Positions 47,212 through 58,639 of a DNA stretch of 64,000 nucleotides are shown one piece after another. This stretch comes from Isoetes taiwanensis (lineage: Eukaryota; Streptophyta; Lycopodiopsida; Isoetales; Isoetaceae), in assembly GCA_021234155.1 (NCBI GenBank), contig JAJEKV010000035.1, forward strand, positions 7,995,891 through 8,059,890, read 5' to 3'. A program made the position numbers and the translations under genes. Under the pieces are notes generated by a model, which made no database searches, was not told where the DNA came from, and saw only the letters and a program-made list of their open reading frames with translations. Every line of letters begins with the position of its first letter. Positions within the stretch are counted from its first letter, which is position 1.

Positions 47212-50200
47212 CCATTTCTCTGGTCCAAACTGCCACATCTTTAAACCAACCACTTCCTGTGAGGATGTGTGCTTTTGCTGACTCGGTAATTGCGATACTG
47301 GATAGTTTTCCTTGAATGTCTCCTGCATTGTCCCTGATCAGGTACCTTATGGTCCTCTCCCATGCTCTCACCTCCATTGGTTTTTGCCCTGTTTCGAGGA
47401 TCATGATTGTTAGTGGCGTATTTGTCCTTACCCTGAATTCCTGTCTGTGCCACTGCCTAAGGATTCCTTCCTGTTTTTTCCAATTTCTGTCCGTTAGACC
47501 TGGCCCCCATGCTTCTGCCCCGTATAACTGAGTGGTGGCTACCACTGCACTGAATAAGTAGCATTTGATGTTCCAGTCAATTATTCTGCTTCTGTTGCAG
47601 AAATTCTTCATGTTAAAGTAACTCCCTATAGCTGATTAGAACCTGGCGTTGGCTCCTTTGGCCCATTTCCCTGTACCATGTGCGTCATACCCTAAATATC
47701 TATATTCCGTTGCTTCCTCTATGTCTCTTTCCTTATATCTGAAGGGTCTATGTCTATTCTTATGACCAAATATGACTATCTTGGTTTTTGCCAGATTCAC
47801 GGTCAGCCCTGTTTCTTCACAGAATTGTTCTAGAATCTTTAACAGTTTGTGCATCCCTTTGTTTTTTGTGGCCATCATGCTTAGATCGTCAGCATATAGC
47901 ATTATTGGTACTTTCGTGTCTCCTAGTGTGGGGCATAATCGTCCCCTTGCTGTTCTGTTATGTATCCCTGTAGAGCATCTATATATATTCCAAACAGAGT
48001 TGGAGATAACGGGCAGCCTTGTTTTACTCCTGTGTCACAGATTATCGGCTGTCCTTCATGTTCCATCTTAGCATATACTTTATGGTATAGTCTTGCAATC
48101 GATCCGACCATATTTATCGGGGCCCGTATGTCTATCAATCTTTTTAATAGCTTCTCCCTTGGAACTGTGTCGAATGCTTTTCTGAAATCTACAAAACATC
48201 AGATGATCTTCCTTCCCTGTGCTTTGTTCTGCTCTATTAGTATCCGAAGAGTCACCAGGTGGTCGGTGGTTGAGTGTTCCGGCCTGAATCCTGCTTGCCC
48301 TTGTGCTCTCATGTTCCCTTCTTCTGCCCATTTCTTTAGTTTGTTGTCTAGTGCTTTTCCAAACCATTTCGCGAAAATGGAGCTCACCATTATTGTCCTA
48401 TAGTTCCCTGGATCCTGTCTACTCCATGTAGTGGTATGCCTCTATTGTATGTCCACCTATCTGGGAGCCCTGTGTGTATGATGTCGTTGAAAATGTCTGT
48501 GATCTGTCTGCCGATTTCTGTCTCAGCACACTTCAGCAATTCTACAGTCAGACCATATAGATCCGGTGCTTTATGGTTAGCCATCTTGTTCAGGGCTATC
48601 ATTACTTCTAACATGCTGAAGCATGGTTTGTCCAGATCCTGCAGTCTTGGTATAGGTACCGGTGGTGCCCCTGTTTTATATAATTTATCCAGGTAATTTT
48701 CCCATCTCGCTGTTCCGATATCATCTTGTTCATTCCTTGCTTTCATACTGTTGTTCCCTTCCTTCTGTTTGAGACCCCCTCCAAAATCTCCGGGGCTGTT
48801 TCTTTAACAATTTTCCCATATACCATTGGTGTTGCGAAAGAAAGTTATCATAATCGCTTTCTTCTTTAAGAATCTTAAATAAACCGCTTTTCTTTCTCCG
48901 TACGCCTCTTTCCTCTCGCGGTCCTTTGCTTTCCTTTTTGCCCCGCGACTCATCATACCATACCGATGCTCAATGCCCCGTTTCTTTCCGGTTTTGATCC
49001 TTTTCCTGGGAAACACCTCTCATACCGCCGCCGCATTCAGCATGTTACTGAGGGTGTTTCCATTGTCGTCATACTAAAAGTCTTCCCCAATCCCATTTTC
49101 CCATTTCCTCTCTGATTGTGTGTATGAATGTTTCTGCGTATTTCTCCTGGAATTGGATCCTCATTCTGTCCTTCTTATCCTCCTTCCTTCCTGTGCTATC
49201 AATCTGTGGTGCCCCCTCTATTCTGATTGTTAACTGGATCGGTCTGTGGCTTTCTCTTTTTCCTGTTGGCCACTCCTGTAGCACTAGTCCTTCTATTCTT
49301 CCTGCTGCTTGGTCGTTCAGGATTACATAGTCCACTATGCTCTTACCGTGTGCATTCTGACTTGTAAAACCCCTTGATTCCCTCCATTTCTTTACTCCAT
49401 TAGCTATGATCATTCCCGTTGCCGTGCAGACTTCCAGCAGTAATTCACCTTTAGCATTGACCTCTGCCTTATCCTCTGTGTCTCTCTGCCATTCCTCTGC
49501 CCTTGTTGTAATGTTATCTGGGCATCTTTCTCCTCCATTTGTGTGCTTCGTGACTGTTCCTGTCTGGTTCTAGCGTTTAAGTCTCCTACTAGTACCATTG
49601 GTCCCTGTTCTTTCCATTTCATTATATTTTCCCCTAAATCCAGCAATTCTAGCTTATCACTGTTTGGCGGATAATATGTAATTATCAGAAATATTTCTTG
49701 TTTATTTCTCAATTGGATATTCAAGACCATATATCTTTTATTGACATCTGAATGTAACATACATGCACTGTTAACTACATTATTCTTTATATAACAGGCC
49801 AAACCTGCACTTCCCCTCCCTATCTTGAAGTCCTTGTCTTTCCAGCACGTGAACACAGTTGGTACCCTTCTTCCTCTGGCAGCCTTTTGACGTTATGCTC
49901 CCATGTTTCTGCTAAGCATACCCTTCTACCGTGATCGCCCTCAGTACCCCCCCTTGCAATCTGTTCTCCTGCCCCTGTTGTATTGCCTTCAGGGGGTGTA
50001 TGTTTTCCTTTTCCTTTTCTGCTTCCGTTGCTTTTGTTATCCCCTGTATCCGCACTGGCTGTTCTTGCGGTTGGGTCGCTTGCTCTCTTACTCTCTTGTG
50101 GAGGTATACCTTGCCATTCTTGACCCCCGCCTGTATCCCTGCTTGATTCAGTTCCCTGGCTTTGGCTAATTCCCTGTGTAGCCCCTGTCTCTGCATCACC

Positions 50201-50818
50201 GTTAGGGACTCCTGTACCTTGATTCCATTCCTCAGTCTGGAACCCATCCGCAGGATTCTTTCCTTGGTTGCCATGTCTCTCAGTGTCAGGTTTATATGCC
50301 TCGATCTCCCCTCCCTTTGTCGACCCATGAGCCTTGACAATGATGCTTTGTGTTCCTTGAATCTCTCGCTCTCTAGCACTGCGATAGCTTCGATATATAT
50401 CCTCATTAGGTCTCTCTGCTATCCCAATTAGTCTAACATCATGCTTAATTTTACTTTGCTCCTCATATTCCATTAAATGTGGCTTTATCCTATCAAAAGA
50501 CTCCCATGCATCCAGTTCAACATTTGATTTCTCTACTTCAACCAACCTTTGCAGAATCTTTGCTTTCTCCTCTTCGATCTCGTTCATTCTGCGTTGCATC
50601 TCCTCGTTCATCTTCTCCACGCCTCCTACTCTCACGTCCATGCTGGCGATGGCTATCTTGTTACTGTTGCACGCCTCTGCTAGCGTGTTAAGTGCATCCA
50701 TGTTCGGGATCTTTGATTCCATCTGTGCTAGGAAATCCTTAAGATCCTGTTGGCTCGCTGGCGTTCTCGCCGCATCTGCTCTCCTCTGCTGGCTGCTATT
50801 GACGATACTGTCGGCCAT
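47212..50818 (-). mobile_element. LINE-A, 5' part (ORF1, endonuclease, reverse transcriptase)
   Basis: Reading leftward from ATG 50818. ORF1 (to about 49900, one frame break near 50400) has a coiled coil (MQRRMNEIEEEKAKILQRL) then an RRM-like INLTLRDMATKERILRMG...GIKVQESLT, as in LINE ORF1 proteins. ORF2 starts near 49920: endonuclease (LAETWEHNV; GRGSAGLACYIKNN; MVLVGDLNART, about 49590; SIVDYVILND), reverse transcriptase (NKMANHKAPDLYGLTVELLK, about 48550; QGQAGFRPEHSTTDHLVTL; VKQGCPLSPTLFGIYIDAL, about 48010; catalytic LYADDLS, about 47900), VNLAKTKIVIFG and LYGAEAWGPGL. The frame breaks several times. It continues at 31787 beyond the inserted transposon. The true 5' end was not found; it may reach about 53150. 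Confidence 0.9.
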
Positions 50819-51274
50819 AGCTCTTGTTTGCAAGAAAGCACAAAGGCTCTGTGGTGGCTGATGGGCAATGCGCTCGTACTAGACTCTCTCTTGTAAGGTA
50901 TTCGTGTTGTCCCCTTAGGGCTATATATCTCCTCCTTCTAAACGGTATTTTTGTCAAAATTACCGTTTTAATTTGAATTTCAAAATGCCCATAATTAATT
51001 TACCCGTCTCTTTTACTGTTATTCAATCTTCTCCGTCTGTTTGCCGAGGATGATCTTTTTCGGGTCTGATTAATTTGGTAGCTGCCTGCCTGTATTGATT
51101 ATGTATTTATGCGTTTGTATTCCGCCCTTTTACCTGCTCCTGTATTTCTGTATCACCGTATTTCTGTAATTCTGTATCTCTAGATTTTGGTGTATCATTG
51201 TTGGCGATCTGAGGATGTTAAACCCCTCCAGTCACAATCTGCCCCCTTTGTCTGACGTGTCGACAATTTCCGTT

Positions 51275-51665
51275 GGTATTCTTCATACCCTGATTTATTT
51301 CCTGAGTCTATTGTTGTTATCCAGATGTTTAATGAGTTTATAGTGGTCCGGGTTACCAGTTGGTGGGTCTAGCCCTCGCTATCCTGGTGTACGGCGGAGG
51401 CTTAGCCTCACTGTCCCGCAACTTGCCCCTGTCCACCTTTTACTCTGTGTCGGTAAGAACCAACAGAATGAGGTATTCTTCATACCCCGCTGAAAGTCAT
51501 ATGCCATCCTCCGGGTGTGTAAAGAGTTTTTAGTGGTCCGGGTTACCAGTTGGTGGGTCTAGCCCTCGCTATCTTGGTGTACGGCAGAGGCTTAGCCTCT
51601 CTGTCCCGTATCTTGCCCCGTCCGGCTTTTACTCTGGGGTTCTTTTCTCTTTGTCTTGTACCTTT
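51275..51665. repeat. Tandem duplication of about 190-195 bp upstream of LINE-A ORF1
   Basis: Two copies of a GC-rich unit containing TAGTGGTCCGGGTTACCAGT start at 51341 and 51531, each preceded by GTATTCTTCATACCC (51276 and 51471). Internal spacing is 190-195 bp. Tandem monomers upstream of ORF1 are known as promoters in some LINE lineages, so this may be LINE-A 5' UTR. Confidence 0.65.
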
Positions 51666-52621
51666 ACTGATCACCTTTGACATGTACGGGTCTCGCACAA
51701 CTTGTACAGCATAGCATAGTGTCCTTGTCCTTCGCTGATTTGTCACCTTTCATCTTATACTCTGGCTTCGACATGTTCGCCACCCTTTTCGTTCTAATTC
51801 AATCTTCGCCGCGGCACGGTTCGTTTTCTGACTGTGCCACATGAATATTGGGTTCTGATGTATCCTTATATCGTACAGGGACGTCCGCAATTCCCCCCTC
51901 AATTTGTCATGTAACATAATGTTTCATACTATTATACATTTTATCATCACATGCCAACAATTCAGGTTATATAATGAAGCTACTTCACCTATGACAGTCA
52001 TAAATTCCAATTCACTATGATAAGAGAAGCTCTCAAAAGTACGATAATATAGTCATATTCATATAACTTAAATACATTCATTCGTTCAACCATGCCTGGA
52101 GCTTGGTATTTTCATTTTTTCTGCAGAACTCTCAGCCGCTGGCTGTTACAGTTGTTCTTCTTCTTAGTAGATGATAGGGGTCACTTCCGAATCATACTTT
52201 GCGGAGTGTTGGTCCAGAAGGGTTATATAAACAAAAACAGAGAGCAGTAGTGGCCATAACAAGAGGAAACAAGAAGAGAACAAGAAGAAAACAAAAAGAA
52301 CCGAGGGAAAACAAACTAACATACTAAGGTTACTCCCTAACCACCCCGAGACTTCTCCCTTTTTCCCTTCATTCCGATTTGCCTCCATATTTCACCGTTT
52401 TAGATCTGTTTCTTCTTCTGCTCCTTTCCAGTTGATGGTTCCCCAATGTTCTGAACCTTTTCCAGATTTCTATGGCAGTAGGCTTGGCACAGGAAATCCA
52501 CCGGCGCAACAGTAGATGCAAACTTTGCCATAGTCGCAGACCAAGAGATTGTGCTGGTATCTGGCAGATTTTTGTATCGTTACATGCATTTGAAGCCTAT
52601 GAAAACACTGCATCACCCTAT
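51666..52621. other. No recognisable gene
   Basis: Between the tandem repeat and the Cys-rich ORF. Short open frames only. It may be LINE-A 5' UTR or the 3' part of the gene at 52622-52951. Confidence 0.4.
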
Positions 52622-52951
52622 CTAGATATTGGTGCCGCACTGTGTGTCGTTTTTATCCGACAGCACCCCAAGCACCCCTAAGAGACCAAGGTTGTATCCG
52701 GCATCCTTCATTGACTGCGCGTGGTGTATGCGGTCGCAGAACAAGCAGTGTACGCGTCCACAACTTATGCATGAACCTAAACCCTTCTCCAAACATATGC
52801 AATCTGGATCGCAGATACACCAGGGATTCATATCCTCAAGATCAGGATTATAGGGAACGGTAAGGTTACCCGGCACTCCTGATCTCGGACGCTTATCGGC
52901 TGATCTCCTTTCCTTGTCTTCATCTCGGTTGATTCTTTTCCCTTTATCCAT
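52622..52951 (-). CDS. Small Cys/His-rich zinc-binding-like ORF, unknown
   Basis: About 109 residues from ATG 52951. A basic start (MDKGKRINRDEDKERRSADK) is followed by a dense cluster CICDPDCICLEKGLGSC, CGRVHCLFCDRIHH, an apparent multi-zinc site. The frame stays open upstream to about 53041 without an ATG, with a Gln/Arg-rich stretch. Further downstream on the same strand another Cys-containing phrase occurs in a different frame (VCDYGKVCIYCC), so an intron or frameshift may hide a larger protein. It could be a host gene cut by LINE-A or the first ORF of LINE-A; I do not recognise the family. Confidence 0.4.
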   Translation of the reverse strand: MDKGKRINRDEDKERRSADKRPRSGVPGNLTVPYNPDLEDMNPWCICDPDCICLEKGLGSCISCGRVHCLFCDRIHHAQSMKDAGYNLGLLGVLGVLSDKNDTQCGTNI

Positions 52952-53054
52952 TGCTGGCACAAGAATTTGTTGGCGCTGGCGCTGAGTCTGGCGTTGCGCT
53001 GAAGGCGGAGCTAGACGGATTCCTGACGCTGTGAGAACCAATAGAACTTGAGCT

Positions 53055-53146
53055 CGAGAACTTGAGCTTGAGGCGCTCGAGAACGGATCTTCGCTCTTGG
53101 CGAGAACTTGAGCTTGAGGCGCTCGAGAACGGATCTTCGCTCTTCA
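53055..53146. repeat. Tandem duplication of 46 bp
   Basis: Two nearly identical copies beginning CGAGAACTTGAGCTTGAGGC at 53055 and 53101. On the minus strand they encode a repeated Ser/Arg/Leu-rich stretch upstream of the Cys-rich ORF. Confidence 0.8.
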
Positions 53147-53570
53147 CCTATTAGGGTTACGAAATCTGTCTGAATTCCCGCGTTTTCATTACGTCCGCCG
53201 GCTTTAATTGCTAGTCTTGTCTTATCACGTCACGGTTCTATCATTATATTCGCCAACCGCGCACGCCGCCTGTTGCCGACGACATTCGTACCATTCCTTT
53301 CTAGCTCCACCGCCATAATGATTTCTTCATTACTTCCCTTCCCCCATAGGTCTGGTGCTTATAATGATGATTACTCCGGGCTGGTTTTAGTTATTAACCG
53401 CCCCCACCGTATCGGTTTGCCACGTTACCCCCTCCTTTTATAATATGTACCTTTGTGTACCATTTTAAAATTTTAACTATTATTATTTTCACCCCTTTAA
53501 TCGTTAGAATTTTTAAGTTGAATTAAATTACTTGTAGTTTCATTACACGAGCTGGAGTTAAATTAGTTTA

Positions 53571-53705
53571 CAAGACTAAGTTATGTTATTTTATATTATG
53601 TTTTATATTATATTTATTATATTATATTATATACTGACTCCCCCGCTCAACTTTAGTTAGTTTAGATTTAATTAAATTAAGTTAAATTAAATTAAATTAA
53701 CTGCG
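53571..53705. repeat. AT-rich low-complexity tract
   Basis: Runs of TTATATTATA followed by AAATTAAATT units in a generally AT-rich intergenic stretch. Confidence 0.8.
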
Positions 53706-55189
53706 GATCTTTTCTAACGGCTCTGTAATTTTGAATTTCGCCGGAAGCCGGGATATCCTCCATCTTTCATATGCTTCCCTGTAATTCCATGAAGCAGCGA
53801 TTATCCCTTTTTTTTATGCCTCTGCCTCTGTACTTGGATCGTGACTCTCGCCATTTTGTTTCGACCTATTTTCTCCATTTTGTTTCCCCATATTCATACC
53901 AAACCCTTCCGAGTCTCGGAGATCAAAAACAGAAACAGAAACATTTCTTCTACCCATCGTCTATTATAACAAACTATAATCTTCAATTTTATAATATCTA
54001 TAACATCTATGATAATGATTGGACTTAGATACTTACATGGTATCACTATTCCCCATCGCCCATCGCCCATCGCCCCTCTTGTAAAACACATGGGTAGCTT
54101 AGAAATCTAGGAATCATTGTATCTCAAACTAAAATTGATATCTTTGGGTAGAGACTGCCCAGTTTGTTCTTTGATGTAATCCTTATTCTAAGAGAAAAAC
54201 GGGATTGCCAGAGTGAAAGTATACATTATGTATACTAGTCATAAAATAATGCAATCATAGGGTTATTCATTAAAAACTCATTGCCTTGCAATGTGGATAT
54301 TAGCCTGGCCATAGCTCCTCTGTGGTCAAGGTTTTCCCAAACTATATATTATGGAGAAAATGATTGATACAGTCCTATATACTACCCCTCATTTGGATTT
54401 TTCATGCATGAACAACTCAAAGATTCTCCTTTAGACCCTTGAATTTCTCTTGAATGACTAGCTTTATGGCCTTACTGTTGTTTAAGTTTGGATGGTTTAG
54501 ATTTTCTTGTATGTGTCATTTGCCGCTGGGATTTTAGATGTCCATGGAGATGCTAAAATGTTCTAGATTGTCAAGAGGGACATGTCCTTGATTTTATAAT
54601 AATAGTGCACCAATTGACATTTGAAAATGATTGACCTTTTACCTTGACCCCGCATTATTTATTTCAAAGTTTTTTGTGGATTCTCATTCTGAAAAGATAA
54701 GATAAAAATTTTGATTGTAATGTGATGTTACCTCTTTAATGTGTTGATACAATCAAATAAGGTAAAATCATTATTTGATTGTGTAATGTGATCCACCTCT
54801 TTAATGCGTTGATAGAACCAATGTAATGCTTAGATATGAATACACCCATTTGATTGAAACGTGACAAGCTTACATGTAGAGTAGTGAAAGAGTCAATGCT
54901 CAACCATTAGAATTAGATTGATTTACCTAATCTTTGCAGAAGACCGAGTCTTAATGTAGGAGCAAGAGAACTTTCATATAATCCTTAGCCTATGTGTGGC
55001 CCTCCCATATTTGGGGAAAAAATGAAAGGCACTCTCCTAATCCACCAAACAAATTTGCCACCAACAATGGCTACTTCTCCTATTGCAATTATAACGTTGA
55101 AGTGGAGTTGACCTTAAATTAATGCCAAAGGGTAAGGGTATACACATACAATAGCTAGCTAGAATATCTGTAGGAGCGACCAGGGCCAT
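53706..55189. other. Intergenic and promoter of the receptor kinase
   Basis: No gene seen. It contains two copies (about 54720-54840) of a roughly 60-bp motif, TAATGTGATG...CTCTTTAATGTGTTGAT, found again near 57840, 57920, 58480 and 62470. The stretch from about 54780 to 55173 recurs with small changes at about 62460-62872. Confidence 0.6.
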
Positions 55190-56902
55190 ATGGCGGGGAG
55201 GAGAATGTTGAGGTATTGTCTCCAAGCTTTAATTTCTTTCTGTGTTTTGGCACTCCTGCTTCCTAATGCCAACTCCAAAACTGAGTGGAATACTAGTACC
55301 TATGTGGTAAACAATGACTCCCACGATAATCTTGCACCCATCAACAAGCAAGGCCTCATGGGCCGCAGGACAGACCTTGAAGCTAACAAGACTAACAGTA
55401 CTAATGAAATGTATGCACTCTGGTTTTTGAAAGAAGGGAATCTCGATTCCTACACTCTCTCAGTTATTTTGTATGATGGCTCCGTCAAATTTGACACTCA
55501 AAACATGAATGCAAGCGTCTTTTGGACTGCAAACGATAGCCACCATGTCGGGGAGAATGCGACCTTTAATTTTACATCAGATGGTAACCTGGAGCTCACA
55601 GATAAGCATGGAAAGCTAGCTTGGTCCAGCTATACTTCCCATAAAGGTGCGCGCTATCTTTCGTTGTCAGGAACGGGAAGGTTGATTCTGCAGAATCAAT
55701 CCCGCGGACTTGTTTGGGAAAGCTCTGATTCCAGAGATGCTTCCACTCATAAGGCTAATTGGAGAGCCATTGCAGGTGGAATTGTAGGGGGTCTGTTTGC
55801 CATAATTATAATAATTGTTATCACGTTCAGATTTGTTTTAAGGCCCAAGAAATCAGCCATGTCCTCAGAAGATGACGAGTCAAGTTTGCATGGTTCGTTG
55901 CAAGCCGTGCTTCCAACCAAATTCTCATCCCGGGAGCTAAAATTGATCACAGAGAATTTCTCCCAGCCTATTGGCTCTGGTGCTTATGGAGAAGTGTATA
56001 GAGGAAAACTCGTAAATGGCACAGAAGTTGCTGTGAAGAATCTGATAAATTTGCAAGCTGACCACAAGGCATTCTATACAGAGATTGCAATTCTTGGAAG
56101 AAGCCAGCACCAAAATCTTGTGCGCTTGTTGGGTTATTGTGCCAAGGCTTCGAGGAGCATACTGGTCTATGAATTCATGAAAAATGGCTCCCTCGACAGA
56201 TGGTTGTTTGGAGACATGCCACGCTTAACATGGAGACAGAGATTTGATATTATTGTTGGAACTGCAAAGGGGCTTGCATATTTGCATGAAGAATGTTTTG
56301 AAAAGATTATTCATCTGGATGTGAAGCCACAAAACATTCTCTTGGACTCAGAGCTCCGTCCAAAGATTGCAGATTTTGGAATTTCCAAGCTTGTAGGCAG
56401 GGAGCAGAGTTTAGAGATGACAAAGATGAGGGGCACCCCTGGTTATCTGGCTCCAGAATGGCTGATTGAAGGAGTTGTGACAGAAAAAGCTGACGTATAT
56501 GGATATGGTGTGGTATTGTTTGAGATTTTCAGTGGCAAGAAGAGCAGGGAATGTCTGAATAAAGTTTTCCAGTACCATACTTTGCAAAAGGATGGGAATA
56601 ATCCCCTTATGGAATTGATTGATTCTGGTATTGCCGATTGTGTAGATCTCAAGGAGGCAGAGAGGGTAGTGCAAATTGCATCCCTTTGCATTCAAGATAA
56701 TCCAGCAGCCCGACCAAGTATGAGTAAAATAGTCCAGATGCTGGAAGGAGTGGTCCCAATTCCAAAACAATCTTCAATCAATGTCCAGTCTCGCCTTAAT
56801 TTCATGGGCAACTTGGAAGTGTATAGTTCCACGTCCTCCTCCTTCACACCATCTGGTGGTCTGTCATTCTGCTCCACACCCTCTGAACCGTCTGCACATT
56901 AA
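55190..56902 (+). CDS. Bulb-lectin (S-domain) receptor-like serine/threonine kinase
   Basis: Intronless, 570 residues from ATG 55190. Residues 1-29 are a signal peptide (LISFCVLALLLPNANS). About 70-180 form a shortened bulb-type lectin domain (YALWFLKEGNLDSYTLSVIL; VFWTAND; LVWESSD) with many N-glycosylation sites; the usual S-locus glycoprotein, EGF and PAN domains are missing. A membrane span lies at about 192-215 (IVGGLFAIIIIIVITFRFVL). Kinase domain about 257-520: G-loop IGSGAYGEVYRGK, VAVKNL lysine, catalytic loop HLDVKPQNILL (leucine for arginine, so non-RD), DFGISKLV and GTPGYLAPEW. It is expected at the plasma membrane, where non-RD lectin kinases often work in immune or symbiotic perception; the ligand is unknown. 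The frame is intact. Confidence 0.92.
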   Translation: MAGRRMLRYCLQALISFCVLALLLPNANSKTEWNTSTYVVNNDSHDNLAPINKQGLMGRRTDLEANKTNSTNEMYALWFLKEGNLDSYTLSVILYDGSVKFDTQNMNASVFWTANDSHHVGENATFNFTSDGNLELTDKHGKLAWSSYTSHKGARYLSLSGTGRLILQNQSRGLVWESSDSRDASTHKANWRAIAGGIVGGLFAIIIIIVITFRFVLRPKKSAMSSEDDESSLHGSLQAVLPTKFSSRELKLITENFSQPIGSGAYGEVYRGKLVNGTEVAVKNLINLQADHKAFYTEIAILGRSQHQNLVRLLGYCAKASRSILVYEFMKNGSLDRWLFGDMPRLTWRQRFDIIVGTAKGLAYLHEECFEKIIHLDVKPQNILLDSELRPKIADFGISKLVGREQSLEMTKMRGTPGYLAPEWLIEGVVTEKADVYGYGVVLFEIFSGKKSRECLNKVFQYHTLQKDGNNPLMELIDSGIADCVDLKEAERVVQIASLCIQDNPAARPSMSKIVQMLEGVVPIPKQSSINVQSRLNFMGNLEVYSSTSSSFTPSGGLSFCSTPSEPSAH

Positions 56903-58600
56903 GGTTACCAACGCTTCCACTTATGTTTGTTTGTAAATTATTTTTTTCATGGTTTTCCACTAGTATTTTAGTGGTGTCATATTTTAGTGTTGGGCCCTAG
57001 AGTCACAAATGGTGTCATATATGGTATATAACAGTCATATTTTGCGACTAGTGTGGAATAAAATACTTAATTTTATACCGTTCCATAGCCCTTGGTGGTC
57101 TACGTGGGCATTAAAATTTCTATTTATCTATCTGTTTCTATTATCTATCTTTAACCGGCAGTCCCTCGACTACTTTAGATCTTAGCCGTTAGATTGAAAT
57201 CAGTTATTAGTCGTAACAGCTCATATTCGGCCTGTTTATCCTGATAAACCATCTGCTTGCCTGTTTATCTTGCTAAACCGTCTGTGAAGCATCTCAGCGC
57301 ATCTCAGCGAGCATTTCAGCTATCAAATATTTGCCAAACAAGCATCTCAGCGAAGACAGAGCTCTGGCTGGTCGTCTTGAAGGCTTTGCTTAAATCGGAG
57401 CTCTGGAGCTCTGGCCGGCCGTCTTGAAGGCCTTGGAGCTCTAGCCTTGCAGTCTTGAAGTCTGCTGAAATTGAAGCTTAAATCACTGCTTGAATCTCGA
57501 GTCTCACTGCTCAAATTTTAAATCGCATCACCCCAATCGGAGCTCCGGGATAGCATTGGAAAAGGCATGCAGTTATCGCTGATGCAAATTTTCCTTGTTG
57601 CTGCTAAAGCAGTCTCAGACCCTGCCGGTTAAAGGGGTCAAATCCCCTTTCTCGCCCATTACGACAAAAATAAATGGGCTCGCCCCTCCGGGCTCTCCCA
57701 TTTATTTGCCATAATGGGCTCTAAAGGGAGTTTGACCCCTTCATCTTGATTGGGTCCATAGGTCCATTGACCTTCGTGGATGATACAAGTGATCCAATTC
57801 AATTCAATTCGACTCATTTGATGTATTGATACAACCAATAAGATAATATCATTATTTGATTGTGATGTGATGCCATCTCTTTAATGTGCTGATACATCCA
57901 ATAAGTTAATATCATTGTAATGCGACACCACTTCTTTAATGTGTTGAATACAATTAATATCATGGTTGGGTCGTCATTTTTTCCATCCTTTTTTTCCAGC
58001 GATCTATTTTGATTATGTGATGTGGCATTGCCAATATTATCCTAGAATATTGGGTCCTGTTAATCCAGTTAACAAAACAGAAAAATTTATATGTTCTTGA
58101 TACGGCACCTAGTCATGGAAGGTAAAATTGACGGTAAAGAGAGATTCAATTTTGATTTAGGTAACGACATATAGTCTGATCAAGAAACACCATAGCCTAC
58201 GAATTGAAATTGTCATATTTAGACCTGTTCTAAACTAAGGAAAACTCTGAAGCTCTTTGATTTTGGTTGCAAATCCATTCAGAATGGGATTAATTCAAGA
58301 ACCGCCATCGCCTGAGCCGCAAAATGCCTCGCCAACCATGATATTATAAGGATAAGTCAACTGCTCCATGATTCATCCGTTTGTAGCTCCCCGCTAATGC
58401 CAGTCGTGCCAAATCAGGAATCATGTCCAAGTTATCTTACCCTTAATATACAAATAAATAATATCAATATTTGATTGTAATGTAATGTCGTCTCTTTAAT
58501 TTGTTGACACAGCCAAAGTAACACACTGACCCCAAATGTTGGTCCACTGTTGAAAGCTCTAGTTTTCATAGGTCCACTGTACTTTATTCAGACAATAGTT
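56903..58600. other. Intergenic with local repeats, no gene seen
   Basis: 57290-57500 has repeated AGCATCTCAGCG and GGAGCTCTGG...GTCTTGAAG words. The 60-bp TAATGTGATG...CTCTTTAATGTG motif recurs at about 57850, 57910 and 58480. A foldback lies at 57631-57741. Confidence 0.5.
57631..57741. repeat. Foldback element, about 110 bp
   Basis: The arm AAAGGGGTCAAATCCCCTTT...CGCCCATTA...AAAATAAATGGG is mirrored by CCCATTTATTT...ATAATGGG...AAAGGGAGTTTGACCCCTT, with a short loop CTCGCCCCTCCGGGCT. MITE-like; no certain target duplication. Confidence 0.7.
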
Positions 58601-58639
58601 GCTTACAAATATGTAGGGCCTAGTCGAAGAAGTTCGATG

